DNA of 43,453 bases. Source: RGIG1828 sp045654685 (lineage in GTDB: Bacteria > Bacillota > Clostridia > UMGS1810). The stretch is from assembly GCA_045654685.1 (NCBI GenBank), contig JAZONV010000053.1, positions 1 through 43,453 on the forward strand, written 5' to 3'. The notes under the pieces were generated by a model that was not told the DNA's origin, ran no database searches, and saw only the letters and a program-made list of their open reading frames with translations. Both the position numbers and the translations under genes were made by a program. Positions within the stretch are counted from its first letter, which is position 1, and the number at the start of each line of letters is the position of its first letter. This document shows, in pieces, positions 24,088 through 32,366 of the stretch.

Positions 24088-25047
24088 CTATACACAGGCA
24101 AAATATCCTGCAACACAAAGCAATAGTGTAACACCACATGCAGTGAGAACAATCCTGTTTTCGCTCCATCCGCACATTTCAAAATGGTGATGAAGGGGAC
24201 TCATTTTAAAGATTCTCTTTCCGGTCTTTTTGAACCATGCAACCTGAATAATAACAGAAAGAGTTTCAATTACATATACAAATCCTGCAAAAATCAGAAT
24301 TAACGGATTCTTGAGAATAAGTGCATTGGAACACACCACACCCCCAAGGAAAAGCGAGCCGGTATCACCCATGAACACCTTCGCAGGATGGCGATTGAAA
24401 ATAAGGAATCCCAAAAGTGCGCAGGCAATTACCGAGTTTATGGCAGTAACATCATACATCCCTTCAGAATATGACATAAAAGCAAAAAATATACATACAA
24501 CAACAGTTACCGATGCAGCAAGACCATCCACTCCGTCTGTAAGATTGACGCTGTTTGTGGCTCCGATCAAAACAAAGATTGCAAATGGTATATATATAAT
24601 GCCGAGATTTATTTCACTTTTTATAATCGGAACAAAAATTCTTGTATCAATAATTTTGAGGCAATATAAACTGACAACCACAAACACTACCGAAAACAGA
24701 AGTTGTAAAAGAAATTTCTGTTTTTCCGTAAGACCAAGGTTTCTCTTTTTACAAACCTTTATGTAATCATCAACAAAGCCTACACTTCCAAAACTCAAAG
24801 CAAACAAAATCAGACACAGAGCATTTGTTGTAGGTGTAAATATCAATGCACATATAAGTGCAGGAATAATGAATATAAATCCGCCCATAGTGGGTGTGCC
24901 TGTTTTGTTTTTATGCCAGCTTGGTCCGATTTCTCTTATTTCCTGACCAAATTTCAGTCTGTGAAGTATGGGAATCATTATGGGGCCGGCCAATGCCGCC
25001 AAAGTAAATGATATTACCGATGCAATTATAAGTACATTAAAGTTCAT
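24088..25047 (-). CDS. mraY: phospho-N-acetylmuramoyl-pentapeptide transferase
   Basis: 319 aa from the ATG at 25047 (GGGTGGT upstream); it overlaps the murF end by 11 bases. Integral membrane enzyme making lipid I. Catalytic and Mg-binding motifs: FVDDYIK (91-97), NSVNLTDGVDGLA (165-177), FMGDTGS (225-231) and HHHFE (286-290). The next gene in the classical order, murD, is missing; ftsW follows directly. Confidence 0.96.
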   Translation of the reverse strand: MNFNVLIIASVISFTLAALAGPIMIPILHRLKFGQEIREIGPSWHKNKTGTPTMGGFIFIIPALICALIFTPTTNALCLILFALSFGSVGFVDDYIKVCKKRNLGLTEKQKFLLQLLFSVVFVVVSLYCLKIIDTRIFVPIIKSEINLGIIYIPFAIFVLIGATNSVNLTDGVDGLAASVTVVVCIFFAFMSYSEGMYDVTAINSVIACALLGFLIFNRHPAKVFMGDTGSLFLGGVVCSNALILKNPLILIFAGFVYVIETLSVIIQVAWFKKTGKRIFKMSPLHHHFEMCGWSENRIVLTACGVTLLLCVAGYFACV

Positions 25048-26407
25048 CCTGAACACCACCCAGTATATTATAAATCTTTTCCATTTTCATACATCTGGAA
25101 CCTTTAATCAAAACAGCATCTTCACACACAAGAAAATCTTTCAAAAATTCTGCCGCCTTTTCTGCATTGGGGAAAGAATAACATTCCTTGCCCTTTGCCT
25201 CCATGGCAATAAAACGTGATGCATCTCCGACTGTTACAAGAACATCTGCATCGGATTCATTCACATTTTTACCCAGTTCTCTTAAAAGCTCCTCGGTTTT
25301 TTCTCCAAGTTCTGCAATATCTCCCAGAACTGCTATGCGACGTTTTGCCTCCACACATTCAAGAACCTTGAGCGCTGCATGAGCGGATTGGGGACTTGAA
25401 TTATAACAGTCGTTTATGATTTTGTAGCCGTTTATACTGATTATATTCTGACGTATGCCGTCTGAATGATAACTTTCCAAACCTTTTTTTATTTTTTCGT
25501 CATCTATTCCCATTTCTCTTCCAACGGCAATGGCAACAAGTGCATTATACACATTATGTGCACCGGGAAGATTTATTGAATATTTTTTTCCGTCAACATC
25601 AAATATACATCCGCTTTCAGATGATTCTACATTTGTTGCTATTATGTCACAAAACTCATTTTCTATGCCCAGAAAAATTTGTTTTCTGCATCTGACATTC
25701 CCTTTGAGAGAAAGAAGATGGGGGTCATCCCCGTTTAAAATGATGATGCTCTCATCGTCCATTCCGTCAAAAATCTCGGATTTCGCCTTCAGGATGCCCT
25801 CTTGTGAGCCAAGATATTCTATGTGGGATGTTCCAATATTGGTTATTATTCCGATATGAGGACGTACACATTTTGAAAGAACGCTTATCTCCCCGAAATT
25901 ACTCATTCCCATTTCGATAACCGCCGCACTATGCTCATCACTCAACCCAAAAATTGTATAGGGAACCCCTATGTTATTATTAAAATTGCCTTTTGTTGCA
26001 AGAGTATTATATTTTTGTGATACCACAGATGCAACAAATTCCTTTGTTGTTGTTTTTCCAACACTTCCCGTAAGTCCCACCACGGGGATATCAAAAAGAT
26101 TTCTGTAATAGGAAGCAAGGTCAAGCAATGCTTCTTGAGTGTCCTCAACTTTTATTACAAAGGGAGCATCAATGTCACATGTTTCGTGACACAAAACCCC
26201 TCCCACACCTCTTTGGCAAACATCGGGAAGAAAATCGTGACCATCAAAACGTTCACCTTTCAGGGGGATAAACAGAGTTTTATTATCTATTGTCCGACTG
26301 TCGCAGCTGACAGCTGAAATTTTCAAATTTTCATTTCCTGAAATAATCTTTCCGGAAACTGCCCTTGCAACTTCGGATGCAGATATTTCTTTTATGCGGT
26401 ATATCAT
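25037..26407 (-). CDS. murF: UDP-N-acetylmuramoyl-tripeptide--D-alanyl-D-alanine ligase
   Basis: 456 aa from the ATG at 26407, 14 bases after the murE stop, with AAAAGGGG upstream. Adds D-Ala-D-Ala to the UDP-MurNAc tripeptide. P-loop GLTGSVGKTTT (111-121), central domain with INLPGAHNVYNALVAIAVG, and C-terminal domain with DCYNSSPQSAHAAL and AVLGDIAELG motifs. Domain order and length are normal for MurF. Confidence 0.96.
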   Translation of the reverse strand: MIYRIKEISASEVARAVSGKIISGNENLKISAVSCDSRTIDNKTLFIPLKGERFDGHDFLPDVCQRGVGGVLCHETCDIDAPFVIKVEDTQEALLDLASYYRNLFDIPVVGLTGSVGKTTTKEFVASVVSQKYNTLATKGNFNNNIGVPYTIFGLSDEHSAAVIEMGMSNFGEISVLSKCVRPHIGIITNIGTSHIEYLGSQEGILKAKSEIFDGMDDESIIILNGDDPHLLSLKGNVRCRKQIFLGIENEFCDIIATNVESSESGCIFDVDGKKYSINLPGAHNVYNALVAIAVGREMGIDDEKIKKGLESYHSDGIRQNIISINGYKIINDCYNSSPQSAHAALKVLECVEAKRRIAVLGDIAELGEKTEELLRELGKNVNESDADVLVTVGDASRFIAMEAKGKECYSFPNAEKAAEFLKDFLVCEDAVLIKGSRCMKMEKIYNILGGVQDEL

Positions 26408-26421
26408 GCTCTGGCCCCTTT

Positions 26422-27855
26422 TCAAGAAAGAATTTCTCTCACAACTTCTCTTTCATCAAAATGAATTGTTCCTGAATTTAATATCTGATATGTTTCATGT
26501 CCTTTTCCTGCAAGAATGATACAATCATCCTTTTGTGCATTATCAAGAGCATATTTTATGGCGTCGCGTCTGCTTTCAATTACAACATACTCTCCGCCGG
26601 ATTCTTTGACTCCTTCTTCAACCATTGAAATGATTTTCATTGGATCTTCGCTTCTGGGATTGTCACTTGTAACAATGCAAAAATCTGCCATCTCTCCGGC
26701 GATTTTTCCCATTATTGGTCTCTTTGTATTGTCTCTGTCGCCACCGCATCCAAAAACAATCACCACTCTGCCTTTTGAAAAACCTCTCACGGCATTTAAA
26801 ATATTCTCAATTCCGTCAGGGGTATGAGCATAATCAATTATTACAGTATAATCTCTGCCCGTCGGCACAACTTCGGCTCTTCCTTTCACTCCTGTAGCCT
26901 TTCCGAGACCCTTGGAGACTGTATCTTCATCTATTCCGAGCGCCTTGGCAATACCTATGGCACAAAGAGCATTATATACTGAAAATTCACCCGGAATCAT
27001 AAGCTTATATGAAATATTTTCCATGTCAAATGCTACACAATCCGAATGCATTTCAATGTTTTTTGCATAAAGTTCAGAATTTTCATCTTTTACAGAATAT
27101 GACAAACACTCACACGGGCATTTATCTATCATTTTCTGTCCATATAAATCATCACCGTTTATAACAGCTTTTTCTGAAATTCCCATAAGCTTAAACTTGG
27201 CATCTGCATAGTTATCCATTGTAACATGGAAATCAAGATGATCCTGAGTAAGATTTGTAAAAGCTCCGACAGCATAGGTGCATCCGTGAACTCTTTCAAG
27301 TTCAAGGGCATGAGATGAAACTTCCATCACACATACATCTACACTTTTGTCTCTCATACGAGCAAAAACGCTTTGAAGCTCTATGGAATCGGGAGTTGTT
27401 CGGCTTGTTTCTATTACTTCCTCACCTATCATATTTTGATTTGTTCCGATAAGACCAACTTTGAGTCCCGCATATTCAAGGATTGATTTCACAAGATATG
27501 TTACTGTGGTTTTTCCGTTGGTTCCTGTCACCCCAACAAGTCTGAAACTTTTGGACGGATTACAATAGAAAGCTGCTGCCGCAAGGGATTCTGAAATTCT
27601 GGAATTTTTCACAACTACCTGCTCTACACTAACACTTTCGTCATATTCCTCACACAATACGGCACTTGCCCCGTTTTCAACTGCACTCTTTATATACTTG
27701 TGTCCGTCAGTCTGAAAACCTCTGACTGCAACAAAGAGTGATCCTTTCACACATTCTCTTGAATTATTCGTGATGTGCGATATTTCAACATCCTTATCAC
27801 CATATACCACGGCGTCGGGAATAGTTTTTATTATTTCTCCGAGTTTCAAGACCAT
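26422..27855 (-). CDS. murE: UDP-N-acetylmuramoyl-L-alanyl-D-glutamate--meso-diaminopimelate ligase
   Basis: 477 aa. P-loop GVTGTNGKTTV (108-118), carbamylated lysine region YADAKFKLM (about 216-224), and DNPRSEDP (398-405), the motif that selects meso-diaminopimelate rather than lysine. From this I infer a DAP-type peptidoglycan. ATG at 27855 follows GAGGGG. It lies nine bases after the PBP gene. Confidence 0.96.
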   Translation of the reverse strand: MVLKLGEIIKTIPDAVVYGDKDVEISHITNNSRECVKGSLFVAVRGFQTDGHKYIKSAVENGASAVLCEEYDESVSVEQVVVKNSRISESLAAAAFYCNPSKSFRLVGVTGTNGKTTVTYLVKSILEYAGLKVGLIGTNQNMIGEEVIETSRTTPDSIELQSVFARMRDKSVDVCVMEVSSHALELERVHGCTYAVGAFTNLTQDHLDFHVTMDNYADAKFKLMGISEKAVINGDDLYGQKMIDKCPCECLSYSVKDENSELYAKNIEMHSDCVAFDMENISYKLMIPGEFSVYNALCAIGIAKALGIDEDTVSKGLGKATGVKGRAEVVPTGRDYTVIIDYAHTPDGIENILNAVRGFSKGRVVIVFGCGGDRDNTKRPIMGKIAGEMADFCIVTSDNPRSEDPMKIISMVEEGVKESGGEYVVIESRRDAIKYALDNAQKDDCIILAGKGHETYQILNSGTIHFDEREVVREILS

Positions 27856-27864
27856 ACTTCCCCT

Positions 27865-30033
27865 CTAATGTACATTTTCGGTATAATTATATTCCACAGA
27901 AACAACTGTTCCTCGCACGACCTCTGTTCCTGCCGGCGGATCCTGAGTTCCTACAAGAACCGTTCGTCCTACACTTTCTTCGCCCACCACTTTCATATTA
28001 AGTCCGTTATTTACAAGAATCTGGTTGGCATCCGAAGCAAAGTATCCGTGAAGATCAGGAACTGTTACCATGTCTGATTCCATATTTTCCGTATACAAAA
28101 TAACAATGGCATTATTTCCGAGAGCTGTTCCTACAGCGGGCATCTGTGAAAGTACTGTTTCGCCTTCGCCCATTACAAGATATTTGAAACCTGCATTTTC
28201 AAGTTGCTGTTTTGCATCCGCAAGTTTCTGATTCTCAACACCGGGAACAAAATTATATTCTATTGTGCTGTCGTTTTCTATCTGTCTGTATATTAACACA
28301 TCAGACATGATTTCTTTGAAAGTCGGTGCCGCAGTTGCACCGCCCATATATGATGAACCCATTGGCTCATCAAGCATTACGAGGCAAATGAGCTCCGGAT
28401 CATCTGCAGGTGCAAAACCAACAAAAGACGCAACATACTTTCCGCTTCCACGAGGAGTTTTTTCACTTGTTCCGGTTTTTCCGGCAATGTGATATCCTTC
28501 AATGTATGCATTCTTACTTGTTCCGTCAGATGCAACACCTTCAAGAATTTTGCACACGGTGTTTGCCGTATCGGCACTTACTACCTGTCTTATTGTCTGC
28601 GTTTCAAAATTTTCTATAACATTACCATCATTGTCTACAAGAGCTTTTATCAAATGTGGTTTTACCATATATCCGTCATTTGTTACAGCTGAATATGCAG
28701 TTATAAGCTGAAGCGGGGTCACGGTAAATCCCTGACCGAATGATGCAGTTGCAAGCTCTACAATGTTGAATCTGTCCATAGAGTGGAACAGGCCGGGAGC
28801 TTCTCCGGGAAGGTCAAATCCCGTTGTCTCACCAAAGCCAAATGCTTTATAATATTTATAGAATCTGGATGTGCCAAGTCTGTCTCCAACAGACATGAAC
28901 ACGGGGTTGCAGGAGTTGTGAACACCCTGAACAAAAGTTTCGGTACCATGACCGTTTCTGTTCCAGCAACCGATATCATATGTGTCAATATGAACTGAAC
29001 CGTTACACACAAAGTTTTCGTTGAGAGTTACCAGGTTTTCTTCAAGGGCCATGGCAACAACCATTGCTTTGAATGTTGAACCCGGTTCATATGAATCAAC
29101 GACAGCCTTATTTCTCCATTGTTTGTTGAGAGCATCAGATTCTGTCTGTTTACGTTCATCTTCATCTTCTATCTCTTTTATCAATTCCAATGTTTCTTCG
29201 TTTACAATTGTAAAAGGTGAATTGAGGTCAAATGTGGGATAGGTTGCCATAGCAAGGATTTCTCCGGTTTTCGCTTCCATAACAATACATGAAGCACCAT
29301 TTTCAACCTGATAGTTTTCGACAGCCTTTTTCAGGGCATCTTCTGCTTTTCTCTGAATCACCTCATCAATTGTCAAAACAACATTAACACCGTTTTGAGG
29401 ATCAATGTATTTTTCATACTTAAACGGCATATTGGTTCCTGCGGCATTTTTGGCTGTTATAATTCTTCCGGGAAGACCTTTGAGATAGTTTTCATATATC
29501 ATCTCTATCCCTGCCAGCCCCTGATTATCCATTCCTACAAACCCTATTACATGAGCTGCAAGGGAACCACCCGGGTAATATCTTTTGTTATCTTCAACAA
29601 GAGTTATTCCCACAAGACCTTCTTTTCTGATTGCATCTGCCTGGTCTTTATCAATTTTTCTTTTTATAACTTCATAAGCTGTATCTCTTGCAAGAATTCC
29701 ATAGACTTCATCTTTATCCATTCCCAAAATGGCAGAAAGTGCAGTAGAAACCTCATTGATTTTATCACTTGCTTTAATCTCTCTGGGGCTTGCAGTTACA
29801 GTCTCTGCAGATGCACTTGTGGCAAGTTCCTTCATGTTGCGGTCATATATTGTTCCTCTTTTGGAACTTATGGCAACGTCTTTGGTCTGCTGAAGCGCCG
29901 CACTTGTTCTGTATTCCTCACCGTCTACCACCTGTATCCACACAACACGAATAAGGAGCAATATCATAAGTACTATTGCCGTGAAAAATAATATTAATAA
30001 TCGTTTGCCTGAAGAAATAACTCGATTACTCAT
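27865..30033 (-). CDS. ftsI: class B penicillin-binding protein with two PASTA domains (FtsI/SpoVD type)
   Basis: 722 aa from the ATG at 30033 (GGAGA six bases upstream). Short cytoplasmic tail, one membrane helix (11-35), dimerisation domain (about 50-210), transpeptidase domain with SxxK at Ser319-Lys322 (PGSTFK), SCN at 374-376 and KTGT at 519-522, then two PASTA domains (about 591-650 and 655-718). It cross-links septal peptidoglycan together with the SEDS protein FtsW. PASTA-bearing dcw PBPs of Clostridia are called SpoVD when sporulation-specific; I cannot tell which applies. Confidence 0.94.
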   Translation of the reverse strand: MSNRVISSGKRLLILFFTAIVLMILLLIRVVWIQVVDGEEYRTSAALQQTKDVAISSKRGTIYDRNMKELATSASAETVTASPREIKASDKINEVSTALSAILGMDKDEVYGILARDTAYEVIKRKIDKDQADAIRKEGLVGITLVEDNKRYYPGGSLAAHVIGFVGMDNQGLAGIEMIYENYLKGLPGRIITAKNAAGTNMPFKYEKYIDPQNGVNVVLTIDEVIQRKAEDALKKAVENYQVENGASCIVMEAKTGEILAMATYPTFDLNSPFTIVNEETLELIKEIEDEDERKQTESDALNKQWRNKAVVDSYEPGSTFKAMVVAMALEENLVTLNENFVCNGSVHIDTYDIGCWNRNGHGTETFVQGVHNSCNPVFMSVGDRLGTSRFYKYYKAFGFGETTGFDLPGEAPGLFHSMDRFNIVELATASFGQGFTVTPLQLITAYSAVTNDGYMVKPHLIKALVDNDGNVIENFETQTIRQVVSADTANTVCKILEGVASDGTSKNAYIEGYHIAGKTGTSEKTPRGSGKYVASFVGFAPADDPELICLVMLDEPMGSSYMGGATAAPTFKEIMSDVLIYRQIENDSTIEYNFVPGVENQKLADAKQQLENAGFKYLVMGEGETVLSQMPAVGTALGNNAIVILYTENMESDMVTVPDLHGYFASDANQILVNNGLNMKVVGEESVGRTVLVGTQDPPAGTEVVRGTVVSVEYNYTENVH

Positions 30034-30061
30034 ATAAAATCTCCGCACTCCCAGAAAAAGT

Positions 30062-30185
30062 ATGCCTTTTTGGCTGAAGGCTCAAAAAGGCATTTATCTT
30101 TGTACTGACTCATTCTACGACGAATTTGGTTTCGGAACTTATTTTCAGTTCCAATCAAATCCGGTGTTCCGTCATATCCGAAACC
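30062..30185. repeat. inverted repeats in the ftsL-ftsI spacer
   Basis: ATGCCTTTTT (30062-30071) pairs with AAAAAGGCAT (30084-30093), followed by GGTTTCGG (30128-30135) with CCGAAACC (30178-30185) that encloses GGAAC/GTTCC (30134-30138, 30148-30152). These occupy most of the spacer of about 177 bases between ftsL and the PBP gene and may attenuate or process the dcw transcript. Confidence 0.65.
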
Positions 30186-30210
30186 GTCATATTAATTGTA
30201 TATTTTATAA

Positions 30211-30696
30211 TCAGCCAATATATGCCAAAAAGGATTTAAGGCTTGATATCATTTTATTGAGCACTCCGCTCTTTGTTCCGGATGAAACCCCGGATTTTGC
30301 ATAATCACTCTGAACCACTTTTACATACACATTCTGATGTGCTTCGGGTTTTTGCATACCAAATTCATTTTTGGCTTTTTCTTCAACCTTGTTAAGGTCA
30401 ATTCCCGATGCTATCTCAAATGCAGTCTGCGTATTACGAACTCTTATATCGTCAAGCTCGCTGACAAGAGATTCATATTTGCTTGCAGCTCTCATTAAAA
30501 GTACATTGGAGTACAAAAACGCAATCGACAAAGCAAAAATCACCGATACTGTGACAACCATCTTTTTTCTGGTTGCAATAAGCTTTCCCTGACGAACATT
30601 CTTTTGTTTTTCCTGTTTTTTGGAAACACTTTGGGCATATTCATAATATTCATCAATCTTATATGCTGATGTTCCGTCATAAAGCCTTGATTGCAT
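30211..30696 (-). CDS. ftsL: FtsL-like cell division protein
   Basis: 161 aa from the ATG at 30696 (AGGAGGTG upstream). Cytoplasmic tail of 45 residues, one membrane helix (46-68), then a coiled-coil-prone stretch (LMRAASKYESLVSELDDIRVRNTQTAFEIA) and the FtsL/DivIC-type DLNKVEEKAKNEFGMQKPE motif (100-118). FtsL partners FtsB/DivIC and FtsQ. Position between rsmH and the PBP gene is canonical. Sequence identity in this family is low, so position carries weight in the call. Confidence 0.88.
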   Translation of the reverse strand: MQSRLYDGTSAYKIDEYYEYAQSVSKKQEKQKNVRQGKLIATRKKMVVTVSVIFALSIAFLYSNVLLMRAASKYESLVSELDDIRVRNTQTAFEIASGIDLNKVEEKAKNEFGMQKPEAHQNVYVKVVQSDYAKSGVSSGTKSGVLNKMISSLKSFLAYIG

Positions 30697-30731
30697 TTTT
30701 GATTCACCTCCTGATCTGATATCTATCAATT

Positions 30732-31664
30732 TTAAAGTTTTTCGCAAATTCTGAGTTTTGCACTTTTTGAACGTTTGTTATATTCCAATTCATCCTCGCA
30801 AGGCAATATGGGTTTGTTGGTAATAACCTTGCCTTTCGGAACATTACCGCACACACATATAGGAAAATCTTTGGGGCATGTGCAACCTTTTGCAAACCCT
30901 GCAAAGGTTTGTTTGACTATGCGGTCTTCAAGAGAATGGAATGTAATCACACAAAGTCTCCCGCCGGGCGAAAGACATTCAAAGAAATCACAAAGAGCAT
31001 TTTTCAGAGGTTCCAGTTCTGAATTCACCTCTATACGTATTGCCTGAAATATTCTTTTTGCAGGGTGTGAGCCCTTTTGACGGAATTTTTCAGGAATTGC
31101 CCTTTTGATTATATCAACAAGCTCCAAAGTTGTCTCTATGGGTTTGATAGCTCTTTGTTCTTCAATCAATTCTGCCACTTTTTTAGAAAAGCGTTCTTCT
31201 CCGTAGTCATAAAAAATTCTTGTGAGCTCTTGTTTTGAATATGTATTTACAACATCATAGGCAGAAAATTCAGATTCTCTGTCCATACGCATATCCAAAG
31301 GTGCGTCTTCCATGTAGGAAAAACCTCTTTCGGCACAATCAAGCTGATATGAAGAAACTCCAAGGTCGATGATTGCTCCGTCAATGCTTTTGATGTTCTC
31401 GTTTTCAAGAACTTCCTTCACTTGAGAGAAGTTTGAATGTATGTAGGTTACGTTTGAAAACTCCGAAAGTCTTTTTTGCGCAGCCGCTAAAGCTTCTGTA
31501 TCCCGGTCAATTCCAATCAGTTTGCCGTCTTTTGAAAGCTTTGATGCAATTTCATAGCTGTGACCGCCTCCGCCAAGAGTTCCGTCTACATATATTCCGT
31601 CTTTTTTTATGTTAAGTCCGTTCACCGATTCGTGCAAAAGAACAGATACGTGTTTGAATTCCAC
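30732..31664 (-). CDS. rsmH: 16S rRNA (cytosine1402-N4)-methyltransferase
   Basis: 310 aa, GTG start eight bases after GGAGG. SAM-dependent enzyme that methylates N4 of C1402 in the 16S rRNA decoding centre. Motifs: VDGTLGGGGHS (27-36, SAM loop), LIGIDRD, IDLGVSSYQLD, RGFSY..DAPLDMRMD, and PGGRLCVITFHSLEDRIVK. C-terminal part holds a cysteine-rich stretch typical of the family (CTCPKDFPICVCG). Second gene of the dcw operon as usual. Confidence 0.97.
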   Translation of the reverse strand: MEFKHVSVLLHESVNGLNIKKDGIYVDGTLGGGGHSYEIASKLSKDGKLIGIDRDTEALAAAQKRLSEFSNVTYIHSNFSQVKEVLENENIKSIDGAIIDLGVSSYQLDCAERGFSYMEDAPLDMRMDRESEFSAYDVVNTYSKQELTRIFYDYGEERFSKKVAELIEEQRAIKPIETTLELVDIIKRAIPEKFRQKGSHPAKRIFQAIRIEVNSELEPLKNALCDFFECLSPGGRLCVITFHSLEDRIVKQTFAGFAKGCTCPKDFPICVCGNVPKGKVITNKPILPCEDELEYNKRSKSAKLRICEKL

Positions 31665-31678
31665 GAAAATGTCCTCCT

Positions 31679-32110
31679 TTAAATCATAATTCCCAGTTCG
31701 CAGAGGTTGTCCGCAATCTGATCGGTATCAATACCATCAAGGTATTCATTCCATTTTTCGGTGCTCCAGATTTCTAATTTGTCGCCGTTACCGATAACGG
31801 TAACGTCTTTGATAAGGGATGCATATTCTTTCAGGGGCTGAGTCAAGAGAATTCTCCCCTGCTTGTCAGTTTCACATTCAATGGCGCCGGCAAGAAAAAG
31901 CCTTGAAAAGCCTCGAGAATTTTTGTTGGCAAGGGGCAATGTACTCAGTTTTTCATAGAAATTCTGCCATTCATCACGGCTGAAAACAAGGAGATTGTGG
32001 TCGAGACCTTTTGTGACAAAAAAACTGTCACCAAGAGCTTCTCTGAATTTTACCGGCATAATTATTCTGCCTTTAGCATCAATAGTATGCTGATATTCTC
32101 CACTGAACAC
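31679..32110 (-). CDS. mraZ: MraZ, regulator of the dcw cluster
   Basis: 143 aa from a GTG at 32110 (GGGAG eight bases upstream), giving the usual N-terminus MFSGEYQHTIDAKGR; a GTG at 32119 is an alternative. Contains two SpoVT/AbrB-like halves, each with the DxKGR signature (DAKGRIIMPVKFRE and DKQGRILLTQPLKEY). MraZ binds repeats upstream of its own gene and controls the dcw operon; that operator is present here. Confidence 0.96.
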   Translation of the reverse strand: MFSGEYQHTIDAKGRIIMPVKFREALGDSFFVTKGLDHNLLVFSRDEWQNFYEKLSTLPLANKNSRGFSRLFLAGAIECETDKQGRILLTQPLKEYASLIKDVTVIGNGDKLEIWSTEKWNEYLDGIDTDQIADNLCELGIMI

Positions 32111-32140
32111 ATTTTTCACTCCCTTTCCTTGAAAATTTTA

Positions 32141-32173
32141 CCACTTTTTACCATTTGGCTCCACTTTTCACCA
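32141..32173 (-). promoter_or_regulatory. MraZ operator (four TGG boxes, 10-bp period)
   Basis: On the minus strand TGG triplets lie at 32171-32173, 32161-32163, 32151-32153 and 32141-32143, exactly 10 bp apart, three of them preceded by a G and flanked by AAA. This matches the known MraZ box arrangement of TGG repeats spaced by one helical turn. They lie downstream of the -10 box in the untranslated leader. Confidence 0.9.
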
Positions 32174-32183
32174 CTTTTATATG

Positions 32184-32212
32184 ATTATAACCCATTTTTT
32201 TGGATTTTGCAA
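32184..32212 (-). promoter_or_regulatory. sigma-A promoter of mraZ and the dcw operon
   Basis: Minus strand -35 TTGCAA (32207-32212), 17-base spacer, -10 TATAAT (32184-32189), directly followed by the MraZ boxes. Confidence 0.8.
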
Positions 32213-32225
32213 TAGTTTTTTTCAT

Positions 32226-32264
32226 AAAAAAAACACCGATTGTGGTATAATCGGTGTTTTTTTA
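32226..32264. terminator. terminator between the solute-binding protein gene and mraZ
   Basis: Perfect 16-base arms with A-run, CACCGATT, a 7-base loop, AATCGGTG and a T-run. Strong and symmetric, about 100 bases after the solute-binding protein stop; it isolates the dcw promoter from read-through. Confidence 0.9.
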
Positions 32265-32366
32265 AAATTTTGTTAAAATCAAACAATTTTACATCAACTT
32301 TTTGTGAATATTTTACAAGTTGGATTTTATCATTTCTTATGGTGTTTTGTCGGTTTTTCCATATGT

